DNA from: Clostridia bacterium
Lineage (GTDB): Bacteria > Bacillota_A > Clostridia > Oscillospirales > QAKW01
Assembly: GCA_017396865.1 (NCBI GenBank)
Contig: JAFQKO010000028.1
Location: forward strand, 1-8,902
Reading direction: 5' to 3'
Length of the DNA: 8,902 bases
Both the position numbers and the translations under genes were made by a program. The notes under the pieces were generated by a model. That model was not told the DNA's origin and did no database searches. It saw nothing but the letters and a program-made list of their open reading frames with translations. Of the stretch, positions 1-6,202 are shown piece by piece; positions within the stretch are counted from its first letter, which is position 1; each line of letters begins with the position of its first letter.

Positions 1-1
1 C

Positions 2-556
2 CAAAACGACGACGGCTCCATCTTCCGCGTTACCGGCTGCGCCGCCTTCGGCGCCCACCACAATGCCTACCGCATCTGCGGAACCAACGGTCAGATCGAA
101 AACCTGCGGGGCATGGGTCGAAAGATCATGCTGCGCTACAACAACTGGGAGCTTCCCGAAGGCCGAGAGGAAACGAATCTATACGAAGCCCAATGGAATG
201 ATCCCGACGAAGAATTGATCGAAGCCAGCGGTCATGGCGGTGCCGATTACCTGACTGCGCGTATGTTCCTTGATTGCATCCGCGAGGGCAAGCAGCCGGA
301 GCATCCCTTTGATCTCCATTCAGCCATCGCCATGTCATCGGTCGCCATTTTGGCGCACCGCTCCATGCTGGAGGGCGGCAAGCCCTATGATATCCCCGAC
401 TTCCGCAAAGAAGCCGATTGCAAGCAATACGAAAACGATTACTTGACCCCCTATTACGCAAGTGACGATACTGCCCCCTCGCTTCCTTGCTGCTCTCATC
501 CGGACTATGCCCCCACCGAAGAGCAACAGAAAATGTACTTCGATTCCCTTAAATAG
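2..556 (+). CDS. Gfo/Idh/MocA family oxidoreductase, C-terminal part (5' end outside window)
   Basis: The reading frame is open from base 2 and ends at TAG 554-556, giving 184 residues without a start. An ATG at 113 lies in the middle of a continuous fold and is unlikely to be the start. The visible part matches the C-terminal beta-sheet domain of Gfo/Idh/MocA NAD(P)-dependent sugar oxidoreductases. A strand with AYRICGTNG (about residues 22-30) is followed by SGHGGADY (about 76-83). Next comes a helix rich in small residues ending in AILAHRSMLEGGKPYDIPDF, and then a tail with an ENDYLTP segment. The Rossmann domain and the EKP lysine motif lie off the left edge. The HGGxDY motif also occurs in GH109-type Gfo/Idh glycosidases, so either an oxidoreductase or an NAD-dependent glycosidase is possible. 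The gene converges on nagA and ends just before a shared terminator. The family call is secure; the substrate is unknown. Confidence 0.85.
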   Translation, partial: QNDDGSIFRVTGCAAFGAHHNAYRICGTNGQIENLRGMGRKIMLRYNNWELPEGREETNLYEAQWNDPDEELIEASGHGGADYLTARMFLDCIREGKQPEHPFDLHSAIAMSSVAILAHRSMLEGGKPYDIPDFRKEADCKQYENDYLTPYYASDDTAPSLPCCSHPDYAPTEEQQKMYFDSLK

Positions 557-560
557 TCAC

Positions 561-594
561 AAAAACGGCTGTCGCATCTGCGACAGCCGTTTTT
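561..594. terminator. Bidirectional intrinsic terminator between convergent operons
   Basis: Two perfectly complementary 16-base arms (561-576 and 579-594) flank the dinucleotide TC. This gives a GC-rich hairpin core (CGGCTGTCGC) with five A on the left and at least five T on the right. The structure therefore reads as a Rho-independent terminator on either strand. It starts 5 nt after the stop of the plus-strand oxidoreductase. On the minus strand its arm overlaps the nagA stop codon (593-595). It ends transcription of both converging units. Confidence 0.9.
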
Positions 595-1732
595 ATATTT
601 CTTCGCCCATGGCAAAGACTTTTTTAATATTGATATTTTCATCGAAGGCAACGAGATCAGCATCCATGCCCGCCGCCAGGCGGCCCTTATTTTGAAGCCC
701 CATAATGGCCGCAGGCGTTTCGGTCAGCATATAGACCGCATCCACCACAGAGATGCCCGCTTCCTTTACCGCCACCCGCACCAGCCGATCGGCCGTTGCG
801 ATACTGCCCGCAAAAGCAGAGCGATCCAACAGCTTACAAACGCCGTCCTCGATGACGTAGGCGGTATCCTGCAGGATGCCCTCCTTGGCCTCGGTGCCTG
901 CCAGCGAAAGGCTATCGGTGATCAGGGCGATCCGCCCTCTGCCTTTCAGCTTATAGATCAAGCGGATCAGCTCCGACGGCAGGTGCTTGCCGTCACAGAT
1001 GATCTCCACAAACAGATCATCCTCCAGATAGGCGGTTTCGATCACGCCGAGCCTGCGAAAGCCATGATCCCGCGTAACGGTGGAGGTGCAGGAATAAAGG
1101 TGGGTCACCAGATTGCAACCCTGCGCCATCGCCCGCTTCATATCGTCATAAATTGCATCGGTATGCCCTGCCGCGGCAACCACACCGTACTGCTTCAATG
1201 CCTTGGCAAACCGCTCTCCCGCATCATTTTCGGGCGCATAGCTCCAGCGAACGATGGAGCTGCACTCTTTCAATAGCGGCAGGTAATCCTCCGCCACAGG
1301 CGGGGTGATATGCCGCGGGCATTGGGCTCCGCATTGAGCCGCCGAAAGATACGGACCTTCCAGATGGCTGCCGAGAATGGTGCCCTTGACCCGCGGATCC
1401 CGCATCGCCGCTTCGACATTTTTCGCCGCCTGCGCCATCTCTGCGATGGGCGCCGCCGCGATGGTCGGGCAGATAGCGGTGGTGCCGTGTTTCAAATGAA
1501 AGGCACAGCCCTCGATCACATCCTCCACCGTTCCCTCAAAGGGATGGCCGCCGCCACCGTGGGTATGGAGATCGATAAACCCTGCGCTGACATAGCAGTC
1601 GGTGAGATCATATTCCTGCTCCACGGGGAGCTCATCACACGTCAGTTGCAGAATCTTTCCCCCCTCAAAATAAAGGTATCCGCTAAAGATTCCATCCGCC
1701 AAAACAAATTGATTGGATTTGATTCGTTTCAT
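593..1732 (-). CDS. nagA: N-acetylglucosamine-6-phosphate deacetylase (NagA-like, amidohydrolase superfamily)
   Basis: The 379-residue product has the usual NagA length. The family removes the acetyl group from GlcNAc-6-phosphate in the cytoplasm, giving glucosamine-6-phosphate. Visible motifs are GFIDLHTHGGGG with the HxH metal pair H56/H58, HLEGPYL with metal ligand E125, AAGHTDA with H190, VTHLYS with H211, CDGKH with H250, and LITDS with the catalytic D273. The C-terminal AAGMDADLV segment (353-361) is the usual beta-sandwich closing strand. HxH is the two-metal arrangement typical of Gram-positive NagA rather than the E. coli Q/N version. Oddity: the canonical THL(Y/F)NAM is THLYSCTS here, replacing residues near the phosphate in characterised enzymes. 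It is the last gene of the five-gene operon. Its ATG directly follows the nagB TAA with no gap. Only a weak ribosome site is visible (GGAG lies about 20 nt upstream), which suggests translational coupling. No alternative start exists nearby. Confidence 0.93.
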   Translation of the reverse strand: MKRIKSNQFVLADGIFSGYLYFEGGKILQLTCDELPVEQEYDLTDCYVSAGFIDLHTHGGGGHPFEGTVEDVIEGCAFHLKHGTTAICPTIAAAPIAEMAQAAKNVEAAMRDPRVKGTILGSHLEGPYLSAAQCGAQCPRHITPPVAEDYLPLLKECSSIVRWSYAPENDAGERFAKALKQYGVVAAAGHTDAIYDDMKRAMAQGCNLVTHLYSCTSTVTRDHGFRRLGVIETAYLEDDLFVEIICDGKHLPSELIRLIYKLKGRGRIALITDSLSLAGTEAKEGILQDTAYVIEDGVCKLLDRSAFAGSIATADRLVRVAVKEAGISVVDAVYMLTETPAAIMGLQNKGRLAAGMDADLVAFDENINIKKVFAMGEEI

Positions 1733-2491
1733 TTATAACAGCCCGCTGCTTTCTCCGTCCAGATACAAAACGGCATTTTCATGCTGACGCAGAATCGAAG
1801 CGGGGCAGGCCTCGCCGATCTCGCCCTGCAGGGTAGCCCGCACCGCAACCGCCTTGGTCTTGGCGGGAACGATACAGAACAGATACTTGCCCGCAAAAAG
1901 GGTGGGAACGGTCAGGGTGATGGCGGTTTTCGGCACGTCCTCCAGGCGGGCAAAGCAGCCGTCGTTGACCTGCTGATTGCGGCAGATCTCGTCCAATGCC
2001 ACCGGCTTGACCGCCTTGGGATCGGCAAAATCCGCCACCGGAGGATCATTGAAGGCAATATGCCCGTTCTCGCCGATGCCCAACACCACGATATCGGTGG
2101 GATATTCCTTCAAAAGAGCGGCATATCGCTCGCACTCGGCCTCTGCATCCGCGGCGGCAATATTAATATAATGCACCGCTTTAAACGGGACTCTCCCGAA
2201 AAGATGCGCCTTTAAAAAGTTTCCAAAGCCCTGGGGCGCATCGGCAGAAAGACCGATATACTCGTCCATATGGAAGGCATTGATCCGCTCCCAAGGAATC
2301 TCCCGATCTGCAACCAGCGCCTCCAGCACCTCATTTTGTGAGGGGGCGGCGGCAAAGATCATATTGATCGAAGCCTTTTGCGCCAGCAGCGCCAAAATGC
2401 AGGCCTTGATCTCCTCGGCCGCGGCGACGCCCATCTGCGCCCGCGTATCGTAAATTTTGACCGTCAGGCGGTCCTTTTTCATGGTGTTCAT
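1733..2491 (-). CDS. nagB: Glucosamine-6-phosphate deaminase-like protein (NagB family)
   Basis: The 252-residue protein has the NagB/RpiA/SOL fold. NagB converts glucosamine-6-phosphate to fructose-6-phosphate plus ammonia. Motifs in order are AAAPSQ (48-53, the phosphate-loop position), FHMDEYIGL with general base D76, GIGENGHIAFNDP (138-150) and CPASILRQH (229-237). H144 matches the catalytic His143 of E. coli NagB. E. coli Asp141 and Glu148 correspond to N142 and D149 here, as in a NagB-like subgroup of Firmicutes and Bacteroidetes. A deaminase acting on a related amino sugar phosphate is therefore possible. The start at 2491 has a strong GGGAGGT site (2504-2498) 6 nt upstream; a second in-frame ATG lies three codons later. 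The ATG overlaps the TGA of the upstream gene in an ATGA junction, and nagA follows immediately, indicating tight coupling in the operon. Confidence 0.88.
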   Translation of the reverse strand: MNTMKKDRLTVKIYDTRAQMGVAAAEEIKACILALLAQKASINMIFAAAPSQNEVLEALVADREIPWERINAFHMDEYIGLSADAPQGFGNFLKAHLFGRVPFKAVHYINIAAADAEAECERYAALLKEYPTDIVVLGIGENGHIAFNDPPVADFADPKAVKPVALDEICRNQQVNDGCFARLEDVPKTAITLTVPTLFAGKYLFCIVPAKTKAVAVRATLQGEIGEACPASILRQHENAVLYLDGESSGLL

Positions 2492-3330
2492 GCTAATACC
2501 TCCCGTAGCTTTTCCACCGCGTCGGTAAAGGCCGATGCGGCATCTTCATATTGATAAGGGTTTTCAAAGAAACGACCCGCCAGCGCATTCAACCCCGAAA
2601 AGGTTTGCAGATGGGGCTCCAAACTGACAAAGAACGGCTCCTTTGCGTCCGCCGCATGGGCGGCTAAAATCTCCCCGATCTTTGCCTCGCCCTTGCCGGG
2701 CGGAACGATCGCACCCTCAAACAGTGCATCCTTAATATGAAAATAGGCGATATCCTTTTTCAAAAGCTCATAGGCGCTCGGATAGGGGGCGACCCCCTCC
2801 AGCACGAAATTGCCCATATCAAACACGCATTTCAGCGCACCGCCGAAATGATCCAGCAGATCGCGGCAGGCCTCGGGGGTACTGCCGTAGATCTTGGCTT
2901 CATTCTCATGGCAGAGAATAACATCGTATTTTTCAGCAAGCCGAATCAGCTTTTCCAGCAGCGCCAAAACCTCGGCACGCTTACTGCGGATCTCCTCCCC
3001 TTTAGGCGGATAAAAGCTGAACACCCGCACGTATTTTGCGCCCAATTGCTGCGCCATGGCAAACACCCGCTCTGCCATTTCAAAATGCCCCGCAAGGTCG
3101 CCGTCCAGCGTGATCTTCCCGATGGGTGAGCCGATGGCAGAGACCTGAATCTCGGCGGCATCCAGCATTGCCTTGACCTGCTCGAATTCCTCACCATTCA
3201 GAGCAGAGATATTTTTGCCGTCCACGTGGCGCAGCTCAATATAACCGATGCCGAAGCGCTTGAGCGCCTGCAGCTGCTCCGCAAAGGAATCGGCATATTC
3301 ATCGGCAAAGGCGGATAAAATCATTTTCAT
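2488..3330 (-). CDS. Sugar phosphate isomerase/epimerase-like TIM-barrel protein (AP_endonuc_2 / xylose isomerase-like)
   Basis: From ATG 3330 the product is 280 residues, the usual length for this metal-dependent TIM-barrel family. A GAGG site (3343-3340) lies 9 nt upstream; a longer in-frame TTG at 3345 would bury that site, so it was not used. Likely metal ligands sit at barrel strand ends: E142 in CHENE, D171 in FDMGN, H198 in FHIKD and E238 in SLEPH. A PPGKGEAKIGEIL loop (210-222) near the active site is typical of the family. Members isomerise or epimerise keto-sugars, or act as lyases on 3-keto-glycosides when encoded beside Gfo/Idh/MocA oxidoreductases. Here it follows two such oxidoreductases (4 nt after the second) and overlaps nagB, so a role in rearranging or eliminating an oxidised sugar is plausible but unproven. 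No signal peptide is seen, so it should be cytoplasmic. Confidence 0.88.
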   Translation of the reverse strand: MKMILSAFADEYADSFAEQLQALKRFGIGYIELRHVDGKNISALNGEEFEQVKAMLDAAEIQVSAIGSPIGKITLDGDLAGHFEMAERVFAMAQQLGAKYVRVFSFYPPKGEEIRSKRAEVLALLEKLIRLAEKYDVILCHENEAKIYGSTPEACRDLLDHFGGALKCVFDMGNFVLEGVAPYPSAYELLKKDIAYFHIKDALFEGAIVPPGKGEAKIGEILAAHAADAKEPFFVSLEPHLQTFSGLNALAGRFFENPYQYEDAASAFTDAVEKLREVLA

Positions 3331-3334
3331 TGCT

Positions 3335-4207
3335 TCAAACCTCAATATAAGTAACGGTTTCTTCCCGACCGCTCAGCATAGAGCGCTCGATGGCATTCAT
3401 AATAAACACGGGCGCGATAAAGGATTCATAGCTGATCTTCTGCTCCCCGCCGAACAGCAGCTCATGGAATTCCGCAAACTCTTTATAATACCATTCCTTG
3501 GTCATTGGAATTTCAAAGCCCTTGGTATGCTCCTCGGAGACCCGCATGGCATAGTACTGATTGCTGCGGTTCAAAAACAGGCCTACGCAATCATACTCCG
3601 CATAATGGAACAGAACGTGAAGCTGGTCGCCGTTCTTACGTGCCGTTACCGAAAGCGGAAAACGACCGAAGATCTCGCAGACCATCTCCACCAGATGCTG
3701 GGCATAGAAGTAAAAGCCACCGTATTCACTATTCGGCTGATAGGGGGCGCGAACAAACCCGCCGAGGGTTCTGCCGCCGACCCGCTCCTCCGCATCACGG
3801 CGCAGCTCGGCGATCAGCGCCTCCTGCTTCAGGGAGGAGCCGCCCGAAAAGCGGGTTCCGCTCGCCTTAAGGCAGCGCATAAACTCTACCGCTTCTGCCT
3901 CTTTAACGGTGATCGGCTTATCGATAAACATCGGCACGCCGCTTTCGATATAGGGCTTGGCATATTCAAAATGATGATCCCCATGGCGGGCGGTGATCAC
4001 AACGCCATCCACCTTGCCTGCGGCTTCGGCATAATCCGCCATCATGGCAACGCCGAACTCTTCATGCAAGCGCTTCATTGCCTCGGGCTCTTCGCTGAAC
4101 ACGCCGACAGCCTCCACGTTTTGGAACTGCTCGTTCTCGTTAATTGCTTTCAAAAATGCCTTAGCGTGAGAATTTTCACACCCAAGGAGAACAATCTTTT
4201 TCTTCAT
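3335..4207 (-). CDS. Gfo/Idh/MocA family oxidoreductase, divergent short type
   Basis: From ATG 4207 the product is 290 residues, on the short side for the family. A GAGG site (4218-4215) lies 7 nt upstream; a longer GTG start at 4255 would lie inside the preceding gene and adds non-conserved sequence. The N-terminus MKKKIVLLGCENSHAKAF is a Rossmann beta-alpha unit in which the usual GxGxxG is replaced by GCENSH. The motif ITARHGDHH (71-79) ends the next strands. FIDKPIT (94-100) is the family's lysine motif, with K97. YFYAQHLVEM (166-175) carries H171 at the place of the usual catalytic histidine. The family oxidises or reduces sugar hydroxyls with NAD(P). The substrate is unknown. The altered nucleotide loop is seen in a subset of the family and may alter cofactor binding. 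It is second in the operon, 11 nt after the first oxidoreductase, and could be its partner or act on its product. Confidence 0.85.
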   Translation of the reverse strand: MKKKIVLLGCENSHAKAFLKAINENEQFQNVEAVGVFSEEPEAMKRLHEEFGVAMMADYAEAAGKVDGVVITARHGDHHFEYAKPYIESGVPMFIDKPITVKEAEAVEFMRCLKASGTRFSGGSSLKQEALIAELRRDAEERVGGRTLGGFVRAPYQPNSEYGGFYFYAQHLVEMVCEIFGRFPLSVTARKNGDQLHVLFHYAEYDCVGLFLNRSNQYYAMRVSEEHTKGFEIPMTKEWYYKEFAEFHELLFGGEQKISYESFIAPVFIMNAIERSMLSGREETVTYIEV

Positions 4208-4218
4208 TTTTATTCCTC

Positions 4219-5289
4219 TCAATACTTCAATGGCAGCGGATTGGCCGCATGGCACTGCTCCACCACCGAGATGATCTCGGCCGCCATCTGCGGGGTCACC
4301 GTCATCGGCTTCCCTTCGGTAATCTTGAAATAAAGCTGCTCATACAGGCTTGCGGTTCCGACGTTGAAGGCATCACCGTCGAAGGTGCCGCTTTCAGTAT
4401 GCTTGATCAGCTTCTCGGAGCAATAGATCGGCTCGCCCGCATCGTCCTTCAAAAAGGTTTCGATCACCGGCCGCTCGGGATTCTCACCCGGCTGAATATA
4501 GGTCATTTCATAACCCTTCGGGGTGGCCTTATAGGTACCGAGAGAGCCCTGCAGCTTAATATTATAATCGGAATAGGCATCGGTGGAGTTGATCTCGATA
4601 TCCACCAAGGGCTTGCCCGAGGCCGCGATCAACAGCTTGGCATAATCATCGGAATCGCCGCTGGTGAGTGCCGTATCCAATTTGCTGTAGACCAATTTGG
4701 CATCGGGATCGAAATCCAGAAGGCCAAGCCCGATCCCGATGGGATGGGGGCCCGTATTATAAACGCCGCCTGCACATTTCTTTTGCAGGGTCTGCCAATC
4801 CCAGCGGCGGGCGAAATTATTATAGCGAATGCTGATCTGCTTGATCTCCCCCAGCTTGCCCGATCGCATCAGTTCCCGGGTAAAGAGATAGAAGGGCGCT
4901 AAAAAGGTTTGCTGGAATACCGCCAGCACCACCTGCTTTTGCTCTGCGATTTGCATCAGCTCCTCGCACTCATAACGGGAGCGGGCAAAGGGCTTTTCCA
5001 CCAAAACGTTAAACCCATGCTCCAGCAACGCCTTGGTGATGGGATAATGATCCTCCGAATAGGTAGCATTCACCACCAGATCAATATCCTTTCTATTGAA
5101 GAGTTCCCGATAATCGGCAAAGGTTTGGCAGCCTGCATATAAGCCCTCGGCGCGCTCGCGGCGAAAAGCGTCTGCATCCACCACGTATTTGACCTCGAAA
5201 TAAGGATTTCGTTCGCTCAAAAGATGCTTACCGTGGATGTTTTTTCCGCTTCGGCCCTGACCGATTAAAGCAAGATTTAACTTTTTCAT
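4219..5289 (-). CDS. Gfo/Idh/MocA family NAD(P)-dependent sugar oxidoreductase
   Basis: This is a full-length family member of 356 residues. The N-terminal Rossmann domain shows LALIGQGRSGKNIHG (6-20) with a GxGxxG-like loop. VVDAD (36-40) ends the second strand and NVLVEKPFA (94-102) is the EKP motif with K99. The C-terminal domain contains GGVYNTGPHPIG (174-185), where H182 sits at the usual catalytic position. Enzymes of this type oxidise a sugar or glycoside hydroxyl, often C3, using bound or free NAD(P). It is the first gene of the five-gene operon that ends with nagA. It starts opposite the AraC-type regulator. A GAGG ribosome site (5302-5299) is placed 9 nt before ATG 5289. The substrate cannot be read from sequence; the operon suggests an amino sugar, its glycoside, or its oxidised derivative. 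Confidence 0.92.
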   Translation of the reverse strand: MKKLNLALIGQGRSGKNIHGKHLLSERNPYFEVKYVVDADAFRRERAEGLYAGCQTFADYRELFNRKDIDLVVNATYSEDHYPITKALLEHGFNVLVEKPFARSRYECEELMQIAEQKQVVLAVFQQTFLAPFYLFTRELMRSGKLGEIKQISIRYNNFARRWDWQTLQKKCAGGVYNTGPHPIGIGLGLLDFDPDAKLVYSKLDTALTSGDSDDYAKLLIAASGKPLVDIEINSTDAYSDYNIKLQGSLGTYKATPKGYEMTYIQPGENPERPVIETFLKDDAGEPIYCSEKLIKHTESGTFDGDAFNVGTASLYEQLYFKITEGKPMTVTPQMAAEIISVVEQCHAANPLPLKY

Positions 5290-5303
5290 GATTCATCACC
5301 TCA

Positions 5304-5314
5304 ATTATATTATA
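5304..5314 (-). promoter_or_regulatory. Candidate -10 region of the minus-strand operon promoter (two overlapping TATAAT)
   Basis: On the minus strand this reads TATAATATAAT, two perfect overlapping -10 boxes. No good -35 box is found 16-18 nt upstream; TTTTTA at 5336-5331 is the closest. A strong -10 with a weak -35 suits an activator-dependent promoter, such as one driven by the adjacent AraC protein. Caveat: start sites 7 nt downstream would give leaders of only about 8-13 nt, with the ribosome site at or beyond the 5' end. Part of the signal may be chance AT-richness. Confidence 0.5.
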
Positions 5315-5331
5315 AAGGAATTTTTTGAAAT

Positions 5332-5355
5332 AAAAATAGCAAATCGTCTATTTTT
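5332..5355. promoter_or_regulatory. Inverted repeat in the divergent control region, candidate operator
   Basis: AAAAATAG (5332-5339) and CTATTTTT (5348-5355) form a perfect 8-base inverted repeat around an 8-base spacer. The two centres are 16 bases apart, about one and a half helical turns. It lies at the -35 position of the minus-strand operon. It also overlaps an alternative araC promoter (TTGAAA 5325-5330, 18-base spacer, TATTTT 5349-5354). That position would suit a site where the AraC protein activates the operon and represses its own gene. Binding is inferred; AT-richness raises the chance-match risk. Confidence 0.45.
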
Positions 5356-5357
5356 GA

Positions 5358-5386
5358 TTGCATTTAGTGAACATTTACTGTAAAAT
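5358..5386 (+). promoter_or_regulatory. Candidate araC-type gene promoter with direct repeat in the spacer
   Basis: TTGCAT (5358-5363) and TAAAAT (5381-5386) are separated by exactly 17 bases, a reasonable sigma-A-type promoter. Two direct repeats, CATTTAGTG (5361-5369) and CATTTACTG (5372-5380), match in 8 of 9 bases at an 11-base period, about one helical turn. They fill the promoter spacer. AraC-family proteins bind direct repeats on one DNA face, so this could be an autoregulatory site. The predicted leader would be only about 12 nt, so the alternative upstream promoter (5325-5354) remains possible. Confidence 0.5.
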
Positions 5387-5404
5387 AAAGGCAGAGGTGA
5401 CTTT

Positions 5405-6199
5405 ATGAACGATTACGTCTTTCATTGCGATACGATCCTATTCAAGCACGAGCGCACCCCCGCCCCGCCCACCGACACCTATTCCATGCATACCCACGAT
5501 ATGTATGAGCTGATCTATTTCTTAAGCGGGGATGCCACCCATGTGATCGAGGATCGGAAGTATAAATTAAAAAAAGGGGATCTGATTCTGATCCGCCCGA
5601 TGCACTATCACTTCATTCAGATCGACTCCCCCGTTGATTATGAGCGCTATGATTTTTTGTTTGACCCCGAAAAGCACCATCTGCAGGCGGCAACGCTGCT
5701 GCCCGCCGAGACCGAGGTTTTTAATCTTTCCGACAATGCCATGGCCCACGACATTTTTCGCAGGCTGGATCTCTATCGGGAAACGGCAACCCCCGCAGTC
5801 TTTCAGGAGCTTCTCTCCCATCTGCTTTCGGAGCTTTTTTACAATCTGAGCACCTTTTCCAACCTCCGCACCGAGGAGAGCGTATTGCTCTCGCCAACGA
5901 TCTCCAAGGCGCTGCACTACATCAACGAAAATCTCGCCACCATCCGCAGTATTGATGAGCTGGCGGAGCAGCTGTTCGTCAGCAAAAGTTATCTCTTTCG
6001 GCTGTTTCGCTCCGAGCTTTACCAAACGCCAAAAAAATACATCATGGATAAGCGCCTGCTACTGGCCAAGGGCAAGCTGGCAAACGGACAAAAGCCCAAC
6101 GACGTTTACGAGCAGTGCGGCTTTTCCGACTACACCACCTTCTACCGCAACTATCTCTCCTTTTTCGGCTATCCCCCATCGGCAGAATCCCCATATTAA
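5405..6199 (+). CDS. AraC family transcriptional regulator with N-terminal cupin sensor domain
   Basis: The 264-residue protein has the standard two-domain layout. Residues about 27-85 form the AraC-type cupin: HTHDMYELIYFLSG contains H29 and H31, followed by KKGDLILIRP and HYHF. This domain usually binds a sugar ligand. Residues about 165-262 hold the double helix-turn-helix. The first helix pair covers SIDELAEQLFVSKSYLFRLF (182-201). The second contains CGFSDYTTFYRNY (238-250), followed by FGYPP, close to the family consensus. The ATG at 5405 is preceded by AGAGGTGA with GAGG 7 nt upstream. It is transcribed away from the oxidoreductase-nagBA operon and upstream of the glycoside hydrolase. 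It is therefore the likely local regulator of one or both units. The specific inducer is not readable. The call of family and domain order is firm. Confidence 0.95.
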   Translation: MNDYVFHCDTILFKHERTPAPPTDTYSMHTHDMYELIYFLSGDATHVIEDRKYKLKKGDLILIRPMHYHFIQIDSPVDYERYDFLFDPEKHHLQAATLLPAETEVFNLSDNAMAHDIFRRLDLYRETATPAVFQELLSHLLSELFYNLSTFSNLRTEESVLLSPTISKALHYINENLATIRSIDELAEQLFVSKSYLFRLFRSELYQTPKKYIMDKRLLLAKGKLANGQKPNDVYEQCGFSDYTTFYRNYLSFFGYPPSAESPY

Positions 6200-6202
6200 G
6201 GA

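Noticed and set aside
692..1276. Plus-strand open frame of 194 codons opposite nagA
   Set aside because: It is a shadow of nagA, whose metal-binding motifs are intact on the other strand. No promoter, ribosome site or domain supports it.
2488..3345. Longer version of the TIM-barrel gene starting at a TTG (3345)
   Set aside because: The TTG overlaps the GAGG ribosome site that is correctly spaced for ATG 3330, and the five extra residues are not part of the fold.
3248..4333. Plus-strand open frame of 361 codons opposite three operon genes
   Set aside because: It runs antisense across the ends and starts of genes with clear family motifs and ribosome sites. Its own translation has no recognisable domain and it lacks a good ribosome site. 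It is a by-product of codon bias.
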